Of a stretch of 43,816 nt of DNA, positions 20,372-28,981 are shown piece by piece. Each line of letters starts with the position of its first letter. The first letter of the stretch is position 1. Both the position numbers and the translations under genes were made by a program. The notes below the pieces were generated by a model, which was not told the DNA's origin, made no database searches, and worked only from the letters and a program-made list of their open reading frames with translations. Source of the stretch: Muribaculaceae bacterium (GTDB lineage Bacteria > Bacteroidota > Bacteroidia > Bacteroidales > Muribaculaceae). Where the stretch lies: NCBI GenBank assembly GCA_022509205.1, contig JAFLTR010000017.1, positions 1 through 43,816 on the forward strand. The letters are read 5' to 3'.

Positions 20372-21655
20372 TTAATTTATGAGGGCGCTTTTACGCAGGA
20401 AATAGTGACCGAAACGACAATAAATGCATTTGTTTTTGTCGCAATATTCTTTCTGTAGATGTATAATGGCCTGACTTCGTGAAGCATCACAGACCTTGAA
20501 GCCCAGATTTTCCCAATTTCTGACAATCGTATTGCTTTCAGCAGGGAGCGACTGCATCAAAGCCACGATCCTTTCCCCGAGGTCGGGATTGCCGCTGGCT
20601 GATGCGTATGCATAAAGCACCGGTATTGCAGTGTTGATGGTCAATAGTCTGCGGCTTGACAGGGATAGTTCGGAAGGAGCCCGGCCAGTGGGAGTGTCGA
20701 AAGAAAAATGAGTTTCCCAATACCCTTCTGCCTTCATATCGAAGATATCGACCAACGAGTCCATATTGTCGGCCGCCTCAAGGAGACGGGAAAATAATGA
20801 GAATCCTCCCAAAGCCGAGTTTGCCAGAAAGGCGATACGTCGGTGGGGGAAGTTCTGGGGTCTCGTCCGTGCATATTTCCATAGCCCGGGTCTGAGGGGT
20901 TTAAGTCCATATTTCCGAGCAAGAAAATAATATTCCCGACATAGGGCTTGGAAATACTCATCGAACATATACATTGTGGGATCGAGCATCGCAGCCTGAC
21001 CGAAGAGCAGTGCTTCAAGTTGAAAATGGTTGTCGCTATGATGGTGGAGAATCTTCAGAGGTATCGATTTTGCGAGCATCTCGAAGGGATCACTATTTAA
21101 CCCGAACCCAAGTCCTCTTGCCAACATGACGAAACAAGTCTGTTCCCAGTCGCCTTCAGTGAGATCATTCAACTCTTTCACTTTTGCAGCCTTTGCTTGC
21201 ATTCTCTCCACGGCAAGGGATTCAAGCCAGTCAGTCTTATTGAGTTCCGGAAGATTGGAGAGATATTGACTGCATTTCATTCCCTCCTTCTCTTCTGAAA
21301 GGGAGAGGTAGGTGTGGAAAAATTTTTCTGGAAAGGTCAGTTCAACCTGGGGTATGGGATAGCCGTCGGAACGAATCACACGTTTATCGGAAACACCGAC
21401 CACATGGAGAATCACATTCCCATAAGCCGGATCCTTGTCATGGCGATGCCGAAACCAGTCGGATGCTTTTTGATGTATCTCTACATTCCCGATCCATTCT
21501 ACCCCATTGATTTTAAGTTTAGAGTTAAAGAAATCCGGACCGGAGTCATGGTTGTGGATTCCGGGATCAAGCACTTCTATGCTGGCTCCGTCTACATCCT
21601 TGAATTCCGTGCCTCGAATACCTGTTTTCCATAAATAATGGTAAAGCCGTTCCAC
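20372..21655 (-). CDS. DUF2851 family protein, function unknown
   Basis: A 427-residue cytoplasmic protein recognised as DUF2851, a family seen mainly in Bacteroidota. Conserved-looking stretches are LYHYLWKTGIRGTEF, the acidic HNHDSGPDFFNSKLKINGVEW and GNVEIHQKASDWFRHRHDKD near the N-terminus, and CIYCRFGHYFL at the end with a CxxC pair. The first part looks like a restriction-endonuclease-like acidic core (GPDFFNSKL...GNVEIH), an inference from pattern only. The start is a GTG at 21655; upstream AGGGAAG at suitable spacing supports it. It converges on the SDR gene and diverges from ilvA. Confidence 0.75.
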   Translation of the reverse strand: MERLYHYLWKTGIRGTEFKDVDGASIEVLDPGIHNHDSGPDFFNSKLKINGVEWIGNVEIHQKASDWFRHRHDKDPAYGNVILHVVGVSDKRVIRSDGYPIPQVELTFPEKFFHTYLSLSEEKEGMKCSQYLSNLPELNKTDWLESLAVERMQAKAAKVKELNDLTEGDWEQTCFVMLARGLGFGLNSDPFEMLAKSIPLKILHHHSDNHFQLEALLFGQAAMLDPTMYMFDEYFQALCREYYFLARKYGLKPLRPGLWKYARTRPQNFPHRRIAFLANSALGGFSLFSRLLEAADNMDSLVDIFDMKAEGYWETHFSFDTPTGRAPSELSLSSRRLLTINTAIPVLYAYASASGNPDLGERIVALMQSLPAESNTIVRNWENLGFKVCDASRSQAIIHLQKEYCDKNKCIYCRFGHYFLRKSALIN

Positions 21656-21695
21656 TTGTTGTCTTCCCTGGTTTTGCTAAAGAATGTCAGGACTA

Positions 21696-21703
21696 CAAAT
21701 ATA
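21696..21703 (-). promoter_or_regulatory. Predicted -7 element for the DUF2851 gene
   Basis: TATATTTG on the minus strand fits TAnnTTTG and lies about 40 bases before the GTG start. No good -33 element is seen. It overlaps a GACTA-N6-TAGTC inverted repeat (21691-21706), which could be an operator or coincidence. Confidence 0.4.
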
Positions 21704-21737
21704 GTCTTTTTTCTTTATCGCCCTATAATTTTTTATG

Positions 21738-21745
21738 TAATTTTG
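21738..21745 (+). promoter_or_regulatory. Predicted -7 element for ilvA
   Basis: TAATTTTG matches the Bacteroidota -7 consensus and ends 54 bases before the ilvA ATG at 21800. The expected -33 region holds only TTTA (21714-21717). I saw no leader-peptide attenuator or T-box-like structure in the short leader. Confidence 0.5.
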
Positions 21746-21799
21746 CAGTGGGGCGTTTAAATAAACTTAAACAACTCCAATGTCAAACCTGAATCTACT

Positions 21800-23002
21800 A
21801 TGAACACACTTGAAATTTCTGAGGTTTTTAAAGCCCGGGAAGTATTAAAGAATGTGGCGAGAATGACTTCCATAATAGGACCCACCACTTTATCAGATAA
21901 TTGTGAAGTATATTTAAAGGCTGAATGTCTACAACTGACGGGCTCTTTCAAGCTTCGTGGCGCATACTACAAGATTTCGCAGCTTAGTCCTGAAGAGAAA
22001 AAGAAAGGAGTTATAGCCTGTTCCGCGGGCAACCATGCCCAGGGAGTGGCTTTAGGAGCGACCCACAACGGAATTAAATCATTGATATGTCTACCCACCA
22101 CTGCACCGCTCTCGAAGGTGGAGGCCACTAAAAATTTCGGAGCCGATATCTGTATGGTTGACGGCTGTTATGACGACGCCTACAAGAAAGCCTGTGAACT
22201 CAAAGAGGAACATGACTACACTTTCATCCATCCTTTTGATGATCCGCTGGTGATAGCGGGGCAAGGCACGATAGGCTTAGAGATTCTTGCTCAGTTGCCC
22301 GAGGTGGAGGCAGTGGTAGTGCCTGTAGGCGGAGGTGGATTGATATCCGGAGTGGCTTTTGCAATCAAGACCTTACGACCGGAGGTGAAAGTATATGGTG
22401 TTCAGGCCAAGGGTGCTCCCTCGATGAAACTCTCTCTTGATAAGAAAGAGAAGGTGTGTCTGGAAAATGTAAAGACGATAGCTGACGGAATAGCGGTAAA
22501 GGAACCGGGTGAACTGACCCTGGAAATGTGCCGTAAGTATGTCGATGAGATAGTGACAGTCAACGATGACGAGATAGCTGCCGCCATCCTTGCGCTTATG
22601 GAGAAACAGAAAATGGTGTCGGAGGGAGCCGGAGCTGTGGCTCTGGCCGCAGTTATGTTTCATAAGCTCCCGGTGGAAGGGAAGAAAGTTGTGTGTCTGA
22701 TTTCCGGTGGCAATATCGACGTCAGTATCCTCAACCGCACAATGACCCGAGGACTTGTGAAGAGTGGCAGGCTTGTTGCCTTAACTTTTGATTTGCCCGA
22801 CCGTCCCGGACCGCTTGCCGATATTACCCGGATAGTAGCGAGCCTTGGCGGAAATGTGATATCCGTGACCCATGAAAGGGCTTCTTCTGTCACAGACATC
22901 AACAGTTGTTTCCTACACATTGAACTGGAAACACGTAATCATGAGCATGTGGCAGAAATCAAAAAGAAACTTGAAGAGGCCGGATATCGAATCAGTAATT
23001 AG
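21800..23002 (+). CDS. ilvA: Threonine ammonia-lyase with C-terminal ACT domain
   Basis: A 400-residue PLP enzyme that deaminates threonine to 2-oxobutyrate, the entry to isoleucine synthesis or to propionate formation. The PLP lysine is Lys51 in TGSFKLRGA, the phosphate-binding loop is VPVGGGGLISG, and CSAGNHAQGVALGA and the GKKVVCLISGGNID segment are typical. A single ACT-like regulatory domain begins near residue 330 (ALTFDLPDRPGPLADITRIV). This is the short, one-ACT architecture rather than the 510-residue E. coli biosynthetic form with two ACT-like units. The start is the ATG at 21800. Regulation by isoleucine or another ligand is uncertain. Confidence 0.9.
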   Translation: MNTLEISEVFKAREVLKNVARMTSIIGPTTLSDNCEVYLKAECLQLTGSFKLRGAYYKISQLSPEEKKKGVIACSAGNHAQGVALGATHNGIKSLICLPTTAPLSKVEATKNFGADICMVDGCYDDAYKKACELKEEHDYTFIHPFDDPLVIAGQGTIGLEILAQLPEVEAVVVPVGGGGLISGVAFAIKTLRPEVKVYGVQAKGAPSMKLSLDKKEKVCLENVKTIADGIAVKEPGELTLEMCRKYVDEIVTVNDDEIAAAILALMEKQKMVSEGAGAVALAAVMFHKLPVEGKKVVCLISGGNIDVSILNRTMTRGLVKSGRLVALTFDLPDRPGPLADITRIVASLGGNVISVTHERASSVTDINSCFLHIELETRNHEHVAEIKKKLEEAGYRISN

Positions 23003-23027
23003 CAATTAGTAATTTTCCAATTGCTAA
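22999..23027. terminator. Hairpin at the ilvA / HU convergence
   Basis: TTAGCAATT, an 11-base loop and AATTGCTAA make a perfect nine-pair stem that includes the ilvA stop codon. It is AT-rich and lacks a strong T-run, so it may terminate weakly in both directions or stabilise mRNA ends. It lies between two converging genes, as expected for a terminator. Confidence 0.4.
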
Positions 23028-23046
23028 TTGTAAATTTAGAATTGCT

Positions 23047-24192
23047 TTAGAATCGGGCGTAGATTTCTACGCCTTTTCTTTTTGCCTCTTTAATGTCTTC
23101 AGGATTATTGACGTCTACTCCATATTTAGAGAGATCCGGCACCACTACGCGGGTTCCAGGAGTGATTCTGTCAGGGTGTCCCAGAATACTCTCATTTTCA
23201 ATATAGATATAAGGCCAGAAATTGTAATCTCCGTAATGGTCACGCGAGATTGTGGTGAGATATCGTGTTGTAGAGACTGTGTCGTAGACCGGTTCCTGTT
23301 CCGGAATAACCTCTGTCTCATCTTCGGGAACAGGCTGTTCCGTGGTGGCAACATTCTCAATTGAACCGTTTGTTTTAAAAGGATTCCCAAAATTAACGGG
23401 CCACCAGTCGAAAAAACAACCCAACATAAAAATCACAACGCAGACCAACAGGGTAGACAGGGCTCCGAGAAGGAAGCCGACTCCGAATCTACTCTTGGCA
23501 GGCGTTTCGTAATTGACAAATATAGGAGGAATTTCCTCATTTTGATCCTCTTCAGGAATGTCTTCAGGAGTGTTTTCAGGAATGTTTTCAGGAGTATCTT
23601 CAGTAGTTGCTTCTGGGCTCTCTTCAGGGCTCTCTTCAGGGGTTTGTTTATTAGCCTCTTCGATGGAATAGGCCTCCAGGGAGATATTGTCATCATCCAT
23701 TTCCTCATCGGATCCCAATTCAAGCCTTTCGTTGCTCACATTATCTTCCTTACTTATTTCTTCATTTTCCATAAGTGGCACCTCTGTTTCAATATGCCGG
23801 ATTGCCGCGGATTGAGCTTCTGCAATTTCTTCAGGATCGCTTCTCTCTATGAAGATATCTTCCGGGATTTCATCATCCATCTCCACCGTTTCAAATTCAG
23901 CAAAAGGCGCGTTGATGGCGGAAGCCATCTCTTTAGCCGGAGTGAAAACTACTTTCTTATGCGACGGGATCTCCTGTTTCTCTCCACTATTGACATTTAC
24001 AGCCGTGCGACTTTCAACATCCACCACCTTAAAAGTTCCGAACCCTTTTATACGTAATGACTCTCCGGCTTCGATACTTTCCGCAGCAAGTTTGAAGAAT
24101 TCGCGTATGAAATCTTCACACAGTTTACGGCTCTTTCCTGTGGTTTGAGAAAGAATGTTGGCCAGGAGGCTGACGGTTATCTTGTTATCCAT
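23047..24192 (-). CDS. HU-family DNA-binding protein with transmembrane segment and LysM-like C-terminus
   Basis: A 381-residue protein with three parts. Residues 1-92 are an HU/IHF domain (LRIKGFGTFKVVDVE is the beta-arm entry). Residues about 100-225 are a very acidic linker with PEESPEESPE and TPENIPENTPE repeats. Residues about 236-260 (GVGFLLGALSTLLVCVVIFML) are one membrane helix, then another acidic spacer, and residues 308-352 look LysM-like (RYLTTISRDHYGDYNFWPYI, ILGHPDRITPGTRVVVPD). The likely topology is DNA-binding part inside and LysM-like part in the periplasm. It starts two bases after the small HU gene. It could tether nucleoid to envelope; that is inference. The family is unnamed to my knowledge. 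Confidence 0.8.
   Translation of the reverse strand: MDNKITVSLLANILSQTTGKSRKLCEDFIREFFKLAAESIEAGESLRIKGFGTFKVVDVESRTAVNVNSGEKQEIPSHKKVVFTPAKEMASAINAPFAEFETVEMDDEIPEDIFIERSDPEEIAEAQSAAIRHIETEVPLMENEEISKEDNVSNERLELGSDEEMDDDNISLEAYSIEEANKQTPEESPEESPEATTEDTPENIPENTPEDIPEEDQNEEIPPIFVNYETPAKSRFGVGFLLGALSTLLVCVVIFMLGCFFDWWPVNFGNPFKTNGSIENVATTEQPVPEDETEVIPEQEPVYDTVSTTRYLTTISRDHYGDYNFWPYIYIENESILGHPDRITPGTRVVVPDLSKYGVDVNNPEDIKEAKRKGVEIYARF
23541..23650. repeat. Degenerate TCTTCAGG/TTTTCAGG repeat in the HU-LysM linker
   Basis: About nine imperfect 12-18 base units built around T(C/T)TTCAGG occur in tandem on the plus strand. They encode the Pro-Glu rich linker on the minus strand (PEE/PEN/PED units). 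Two adjacent CTCTTCAGGG copies are identical. Slippage here would change linker length in multiples of the unit. Confidence 0.6.
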
Positions 24193-24194
24193 AA

Positions 24195-24470
24195 TCAGGA
24201 GTTGATTTTCTGTTTAAGAATAGGCGACTGTTTGAACGCTAGATATATACGGGGAGGCACAAGCAACCTTTTACCGGAAGCCGGGTGAACCGATACTCTT
24301 TCTTCACGCAGGCGAGGCTCGAAGATACCGAATCCCGGGATGACGATCTGGTCGAGATTACCGGCCTGCCTGGCAACTTCTCCCGACAGGGCCTCAACCA
24401 GTGTGCTTACTGTTCCCAACGATATGTCGAGCCGGTGGGAAAGGGTTTCCAGAAAGGTCTTGTTGTCCAT
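24195..24470 (-). CDS. Small HU/IHF-family DNA-binding protein
   Basis: A 91-residue stand-alone HU/IHF-type protein. The recognisable part is VIPGFGIFEPRLREERV, the start of the DNA-grasping beta arms, preceded by a helical dimerisation half (FLETLSHRLDISLGTVSTLV) and followed by GKRLLVPPRIYLAFKQSPILK. HU proteins bend DNA as dimers. The ATG at 24470 is preferred; a GTG two codons upstream is possible. It is followed two bases later by the membrane-linked HU gene, so the two HU domains could form a heterodimer, which is inference. Neither is likely to be the main HU of the cell, as both diverge from the basic HU consensus. Confidence 0.82.
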   Translation of the reverse strand: MDNKTFLETLSHRLDISLGTVSTLVEALSGEVARQAGNLDQIVIPGFGIFEPRLREERVSVHPASGKRLLVPPRIYLAFKQSPILKQKINS

Positions 24471-24510
24471 AATCACTTGCTTTATTTAAAAGGTAAATGT
24501 TTGGTTGGCT

Positions 24511-25119
24511 TTAATCTTCAGGTATCCACAATGAAAGGGGAGTGAATTTCACCTGAAAAGGAGTTGCCACTCTCTTGGGTTCATTTCCGAGATAATAGTA
24601 ATATACATGTTGAGGATCCCAGCTTTTTATGTCGAAACGTCTGGTTTCCCCGGGTGGCACGAGACATTTCTGCCTTATGTTCCTGGAATGTAGCATCCTC
24701 CCCTGCATATCCAGATAATCTATCCTAACGTCATAACCAAGGATAGGTTGATCCGTTGTGTTGACAAGTATGAAAGATTCCAGATTTGAATTAGGCTCCT
24801 TGTCATAACCGGCGAACGAACATTTTCTTAGGGACGGCAGAAGTTCTTGAATCCGAGAGTCGGAATTCTGAATAGAGTCTTTAAGATTTATCTCCATTCC
24901 TTCAAAATCCTCAGTCGGCTTATCCTTTTGAGAACTTTTTCCCGGCTTTTTCTTCTCTATGGTGAAAGAATTCTTTATTTTCTTAGCTTCCACAGGCATT
25001 GTCGACAGGGAGAGTCCGTAGAGTAAGAAAATGGTGACAAGCCACAGGTTTTCCCTATGTAGTAGTAAGTGAGAGGAAAAACTCGGATGATTAATGATAT
25101 GCTTGCCACTCTTTTTCAT
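24511..25119 (-). CDS. Exported protein of unknown function, FxLYD-like fold suspected
   Basis: A 202-residue protein with an N-terminal hydrophobic segment (LWLVTIFLLYGLSLSTMPVEA, residues 25-45) that looks like a signal peptide with cleavage after VEA. A Lys-rich stretch follows, then a beta-rich domain from about residue 85 (ESFILVNTTDQPILGYDVRI, DMQGRMLHSRNIR, VPPGETRRFDI). The layout resembles FxLYD-type domains that sit outside the membrane, but I cannot confirm it. The start overlaps the upstream gene as ATGA and it precedes the HU pair by 40 bases. No function assigned. Confidence 0.65.
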   Translation of the reverse strand: MKKSGKHIINHPSFSSHLLLHRENLWLVTIFLLYGLSLSTMPVEAKKIKNSFTIEKKKPGKSSQKDKPTEDFEGMEINLKDSIQNSDSRIQELLPSLRKCSFAGYDKEPNSNLESFILVNTTDQPILGYDVRIDYLDMQGRMLHSRNIRQKCLVPPGETRRFDIKSWDPQHVYYYYLGNEPKRVATPFQVKFTPLSLWIPED

Positions 25120-25733
25120 AAGTATCTCACTTTTCTGCGCGACGAACCGTTGCCGTCATAAGAGGGATAAATCTTTACCATTCCGACCGGTAGGGAGATT
25201 TGCGCCGAATTCCCGGAAGAAGAAATCCCGGTGCTAACCATTTTCCAGAATCCGGGCAAAAGGCGGCTTAGATTGAGATTCAATCTTCCTTTGAAAGGAA
25301 GCTTTTGGCGTTTTATCAGGAATGAATCTCCCTCTTTGGAAAGGGTGGCCATACAGGATTTCGGCTTAAGCAGCAAGTCGTTTTTCCTTTCTGTGGATAG
25401 TTCAATCTTGTATACTTTTTCATCGGCCGTGGCATATAGTTTCCCTATTACTTCGCCGGGATGAAGCTTTGCGTCGGCGGTCTCCACCACAGAAATTGAA
25501 TATGAAGGCAGAAGCCCTGACTGTTGAGTGCCGTCGTTGAGAATCATCACAGTCACTTTATCATCTGGATACACCCATAAACCTTCCACATTTTCAAGGG
25601 GCAGCCCTCCGCATATCTCTTTCGCCATATCAATATCATAGGCCACTATGGGTGAAGTGGCGAAACACGCAGAGGAGACAAATATCACCCCTGCTGCCAT
25701 TATGAGTCTTGATATTAGAGTCTTAAATTCCAA
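25116..25733 (-). CDS. Exported protein of unknown function
   Basis: A 205-residue protein with a signal peptide (TLISRLIMAAGVIFVSSACFA, cleavage near residue 26) and a beta-rich mature part. I do not recognise the family. The start needs a TTG at 25733: the first in-frame ATG, at 25700, would remove the positively charged n-region of the signal peptide, and the frame closes with a stop four codons above the TTG. It is followed by the FxLYD-like gene with a four-base overlap and preceded by the DUF3078 gene at 44 bases. The two small exported proteins probably work together at the envelope. Confidence 0.6.
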   Translation of the reverse strand: MEFKTLISRLIMAAGVIFVSSACFATSPIVAYDIDMAKEICGGLPLENVEGLWVYPDDKVTVMILNDGTQQSGLLPSYSISVVETADAKLHPGEVIGKLYATADEKVYKIELSTERKNDLLLKPKSCMATLSKEGDSFLIKRQKLPFKGRLNLNLSRLLPGFWKMVSTGISSSGNSAQISLPVGMVKIYPSYDGNGSSRRKVRYL

Positions 25734-25777
25734 ATAGCAATTATTTAATCACCTTATTCCGACAGAGTATGGAAGAA

Positions 25778-27274
25778 TCAAGGTTTGGTGGAGAAAGTGT
25801 AAGAAAGACCGAAGCTCAGGATCTCGCGAAGCATGAATCTTTTCCATTTGCCTTCACTTTCTGCCGAACCGTCGTAGCGTAGATGCACGAAAATCTGTGT
25901 ACTCAGCCATTTGTTGATGTCAAAGTTCACAGTGTTCTGCCAATCCCATAGGTAGTAGTGGTAATCAGTGAACATAAACATCCTTGTCTTGTAGCCGATA
26001 TTTGCAGTGACTTTCCAATCCATATTGAAGTCGAGGTTGCTACCTATCTCGCTTTTGGTGTGTCTGTCGGCTGCAATGCCATAGGCAGCATGGTCGATGA
26101 TGTCGTTAGGTTTCAGACAAGCTTTCAGGTTATAAGAAAGGGGAGAGACGGTGAGGGTAAAGGTGAAGGTTTTGAGCTTGTTAGTGTGGTTATAGCTCAT
26201 ACCAAGACCCATGTTGAGGTCGGCCGGGGAGAGGAAAGCCGCGGTGCGAATATTTGAGTTCTCCTCGAAGTTGTTGAAAAGCTGTGTTTTAAACTGCAGA
26301 TTGAAAGAATAATACCAATTCTTTATAGCCTTATAACCGGCATTAAGATTGTATTGGAAATTATCTTCTGCGATAGTGTATCTATGGTAGTAGCCTTTAG
26401 GGTTAGAGCTGAAAGCCACTTTATAGGAAAGATCGCTTGTGAAGAGCAGTTTCGGATGATACACCTGATTGAGGTTTACATTCCAGTTGAAATTGAAGAG
26501 CATCGAGAGATAGCTGTTGCCGCCCTGATACCAGTTAGGCGAAACATAGGCTTGTGAAAATTGAAGTTGAGTGCCAAACTTATGAAGCCAGTGCACTTTT
26601 TTGATTTCAGCTACCTGTATATCAGCTTCGGCAGGGTTAACGTCAGGCACCTCCTGCTTATTAAGGAAAGCAAGGAAACTTCTGTCTTCCTCAAGCAACA
26701 CCGGCGGAAGCGGAAGATCCCAGTAGGCGTATTCAATGGCTTCCGGATTGTCGATCATATAGGAATATAAAAGATTTTCCTGGGCCATGGATGAGAAGAT
26801 TGCATCACGTAGCCATTTTGGAGTCTTGTATTTTTGGATCGACGGAAGATTGGAATCCGGAGAAGTCATCGGTTCCGCATCCAACAACTGTGACAATTCC
26901 TCTGAAGGAGCCGAATTCCCCAATTCGTCAGGGAGCAGGTTGTTCCCGGAGACTGTGTCAAGCGGAGTGGTCATGCTCAGCTTATAGAGAAGAGGCTTTT
27001 TGCTATAGGAGGGCAACTCAAGTATTTTCTGATAACCGGAGAATACCTTCGGATTGAGGCTCCAGTTTAAAATATCGTAATTAACTTTCGGTTGTGGCAT
27101 CGAATCGAAAAGGGCCGCAGGGTTTGACACCACTAAGGAGTCCCTTTGAGCGAGGAGAAGAGAATCGGCGTGGGCACATATCTCACAGCCGTCGAGATGA
27201 TAGCTCTGAGCCCTCCCTGATAAGGTTATGCCGCAAACCAACAAAGGCAGGCAATATGGAAGAAATCTTTTCAT
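25778..27274 (-). CDS. DUF3078-like outer-membrane beta-barrel protein
   Basis: A 498-residue exported protein with signal peptide KRFLPYCLPLLVCGITLSGRAQ. The N-terminal 230 residues are low in recognisable motifs. From about residue 230 come alternating aromatic/polar strands (FSQAYVSPNWYQGGNSYLSM, FNFNWNVNLNQ, YSFNLQFKTQLFNNF, FGLSYTFSTKP) ending in an aromatic strand, which is how Bacteroidota outer-membrane barrels look. The SPNWYQGGNS motif recalls DUF3078 proteins. Function is unknown. It lies 76 bases after the S41 protease gene on the same strand. Barrel topology is inferred from pattern, not modelled. Confidence 0.65.
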   Translation of the reverse strand: MKRFLPYCLPLLVCGITLSGRAQSYHLDGCEICAHADSLLLAQRDSLVVSNPAALFDSMPQPKVNYDILNWSLNPKVFSGYQKILELPSYSKKPLLYKLSMTTPLDTVSGNNLLPDELGNSAPSEELSQLLDAEPMTSPDSNLPSIQKYKTPKWLRDAIFSSMAQENLLYSYMIDNPEAIEYAYWDLPLPPVLLEEDRSFLAFLNKQEVPDVNPAEADIQVAEIKKVHWLHKFGTQLQFSQAYVSPNWYQGGNSYLSMLFNFNWNVNLNQVYHPKLLFTSDLSYKVAFSSNPKGYYHRYTIAEDNFQYNLNAGYKAIKNWYYSFNLQFKTQLFNNFEENSNIRTAAFLSPADLNMGLGMSYNHTNKLKTFTFTLTVSPLSYNLKACLKPNDIIDHAAYGIAADRHTKSEIGSNLDFNMDWKVTANIGYKTRMFMFTDYHYYLWDWQNTVNFDINKWLSTQIFVHLRYDGSAESEGKWKRFMLREILSFGLSYTFSTKP

Positions 27275-27350
27275 ATATTTAATAAGTTGTTTTCATTATT
27301 AAGAGGGACGTAACGGCGCTAATAGTCCCTATAAATCACAGCCACAAACC

Positions 27351-28955
27351 CTACTGAAGAAGAGAGTCGTATTCATCGGAATTGATAAGTCGGTATGCCT
27401 CCTTGAAAATCGGGTCATGGGTATTATAGACTTTGTAATAAGTGGAATTGTCAAACACATCCCTGCCGATCAATCCTTTGATGATCATAGAGAAAAGTGG
27501 AGTGCTGGTCTTTGCTTCCTCTGCGTTAAATTCAATGCCCTCTTTTTCAGCCATATTATAGAGTTCCTGAAGCATTTCGGGGGTCACTTTGAATTCACGG
27601 GTGAAATTGTCATCGTTTTTATATTCTTTGGCAATCTCTTTTCTGTGTTCATCCACATATTTGATGGCAAAGGTGTTTATTAATCCCTTTGCTGTCACGT
27701 CCCGGTAGTAATTTGTGAATTCTGTAGTGTCGAGAGCCACAAATCTGTCGGGGTTAATACCGCCTCCTCCATAAATGGGCCGTTTCAGTCTAAGTGTCTC
27801 CACTTTTAGGGAATCCACCAGATGAATAGAATCGGCATGCATCAGTTCACCGTTGTTATATCGGTCAAGGATGTCGCTGCGATAGGCCTTGGCATTTCCT
27901 TTTTCGTATGGTTTCTGAATGTCGCGTCCCGTGGGGGTGTAATAATGGGCAACAGTTAGCCGGATCATTGACCCGTCGGGTAGAGGGATAGGTCTCTGCA
28001 CAAGTCCCTTGCCGAATGTGCGGCGTCCTACTATAAGTCCGCGATCCCAGTCCTGGATGGCACCTGAAGTGATTTCAGATGCAGAAGCGGAATATTGGTT
28101 CACCATTACCACAAGTCTGCCATCGTTGAAGAGAGGCTTGAGCCCGGATGGTTCGGCAAAATTGTCAATGCGAGGGGAGTTTAATCCCTCGGTATAGACT
28201 GTCATCTGACCTTTCTCAAGGAATTCTCCGAGTAGGTCTACAGCCGCGTTGAGGTAGCCGCCACCATTGTCGGTGAGATCGAGGATAAGACGGTCCATCC
28301 CTTTCTTCTTTAGATTTTTCAGAGCCTTGTTGACTTCTTCTGCAGTTTCGGCGGCAAAACGGTTGAGACGAATGTATCCGGTTTTGTCGTCGACCATATA
28401 TGCAGCGTCTACACTATAGATCGGAATGTCGGCACGTGTGATTCGGAAATCAATTGTATCGTTGAGTCCATGGTTGCGTCGCAGCACTTTTACATCTACA
28501 TTAGTGCCTTTAGGGCCCCTTAGACGTTTCATTATGTCGGTGTTTTTCATTTTCACACCGGCAATCACCGTGTCGTTCACCTCGATGATACGGTCGCCTG
28601 CAAGGATTCCCACTCTTTCCGAGGGTCCTCCGGCCACTGTCTGAATCACATATAGGGTGTCGTTGTTCATGTTGAAAGTGATTCCCACTCCGGAGAAATT
28701 CCCGGTCAGAGGTTCGTTAAGTTCTTTTGTTTCCTCCGCATTGGAATACTGGGAATGTGGGTCAAGACCTGCGAGCATAGCCACTATAGCGTCTTCCACC
28801 AGCTTGGATTCATTGACTGTATCTACATACAATTGCATGATGGCTGCTTCCGCGAGGCGCAGTTTATTGTTTTCGGCAAGCGACATCTCCTGCCTTGAAG
28901 CAGCAAAGCTTATGCCGATACTTGCGATGATTGCTATGAAAATCAGTTTTCTCAT
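27351..28955 (-). CDS. Carboxy-terminal processing protease (S41 family, PDZ)
   Basis: A 534-residue exported protease. A signal peptide (KLIFIAIIASIGISFAA) is followed by LAGLDPHSQY, a PDZ domain (residues about 85-165, GVGITFNM and LAGDRIIEVNDT), and the S41 catalytic core: LILDLTDNGGGYLNAAVDL, the serine motif VNQYSASASEI near residues 285-295, and the general-base Lys316 in RTFGKGLVQ. The C-terminal 200 residues are an extension. It should clip C-terminal tails of periplasmic or secreted proteins. It is downstream of coaD by 26 bases. Substrate unknown. Confidence 0.92.
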   Translation of the reverse strand: MRKLIFIAIIASIGISFAASRQEMSLAENNKLRLAEAAIMQLYVDTVNESKLVEDAIVAMLAGLDPHSQYSNAEETKELNEPLTGNFSGVGITFNMNNDTLYVIQTVAGGPSERVGILAGDRIIEVNDTVIAGVKMKNTDIMKRLRGPKGTNVDVKVLRRNHGLNDTIDFRITRADIPIYSVDAAYMVDDKTGYIRLNRFAAETAEEVNKALKNLKKKGMDRLILDLTDNGGGYLNAAVDLLGEFLEKGQMTVYTEGLNSPRIDNFAEPSGLKPLFNDGRLVVMVNQYSASASEITSGAIQDWDRGLIVGRRTFGKGLVQRPIPLPDGSMIRLTVAHYYTPTGRDIQKPYEKGNAKAYRSDILDRYNNGELMHADSIHLVDSLKVETLRLKRPIYGGGGINPDRFVALDTTEFTNYYRDVTAKGLINTFAIKYVDEHRKEIAKEYKNDDNFTREFKVTPEMLQELYNMAEKEGIEFNAEEAKTSTPLFSMIIKGLIGRDVFDNSTYYKVYNTHDPIFKEAYRLINSDEYDSLLQ

Positions 28956-28981
28956 TAACCGATATTATTTTGTAAATGTAT

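Noticed and set aside
23541-23650. CRISPR-like array
   Set aside because: Units are short, imperfect, contiguous and codon-phased; they encode the acidic linker of the HU-LysM protein.
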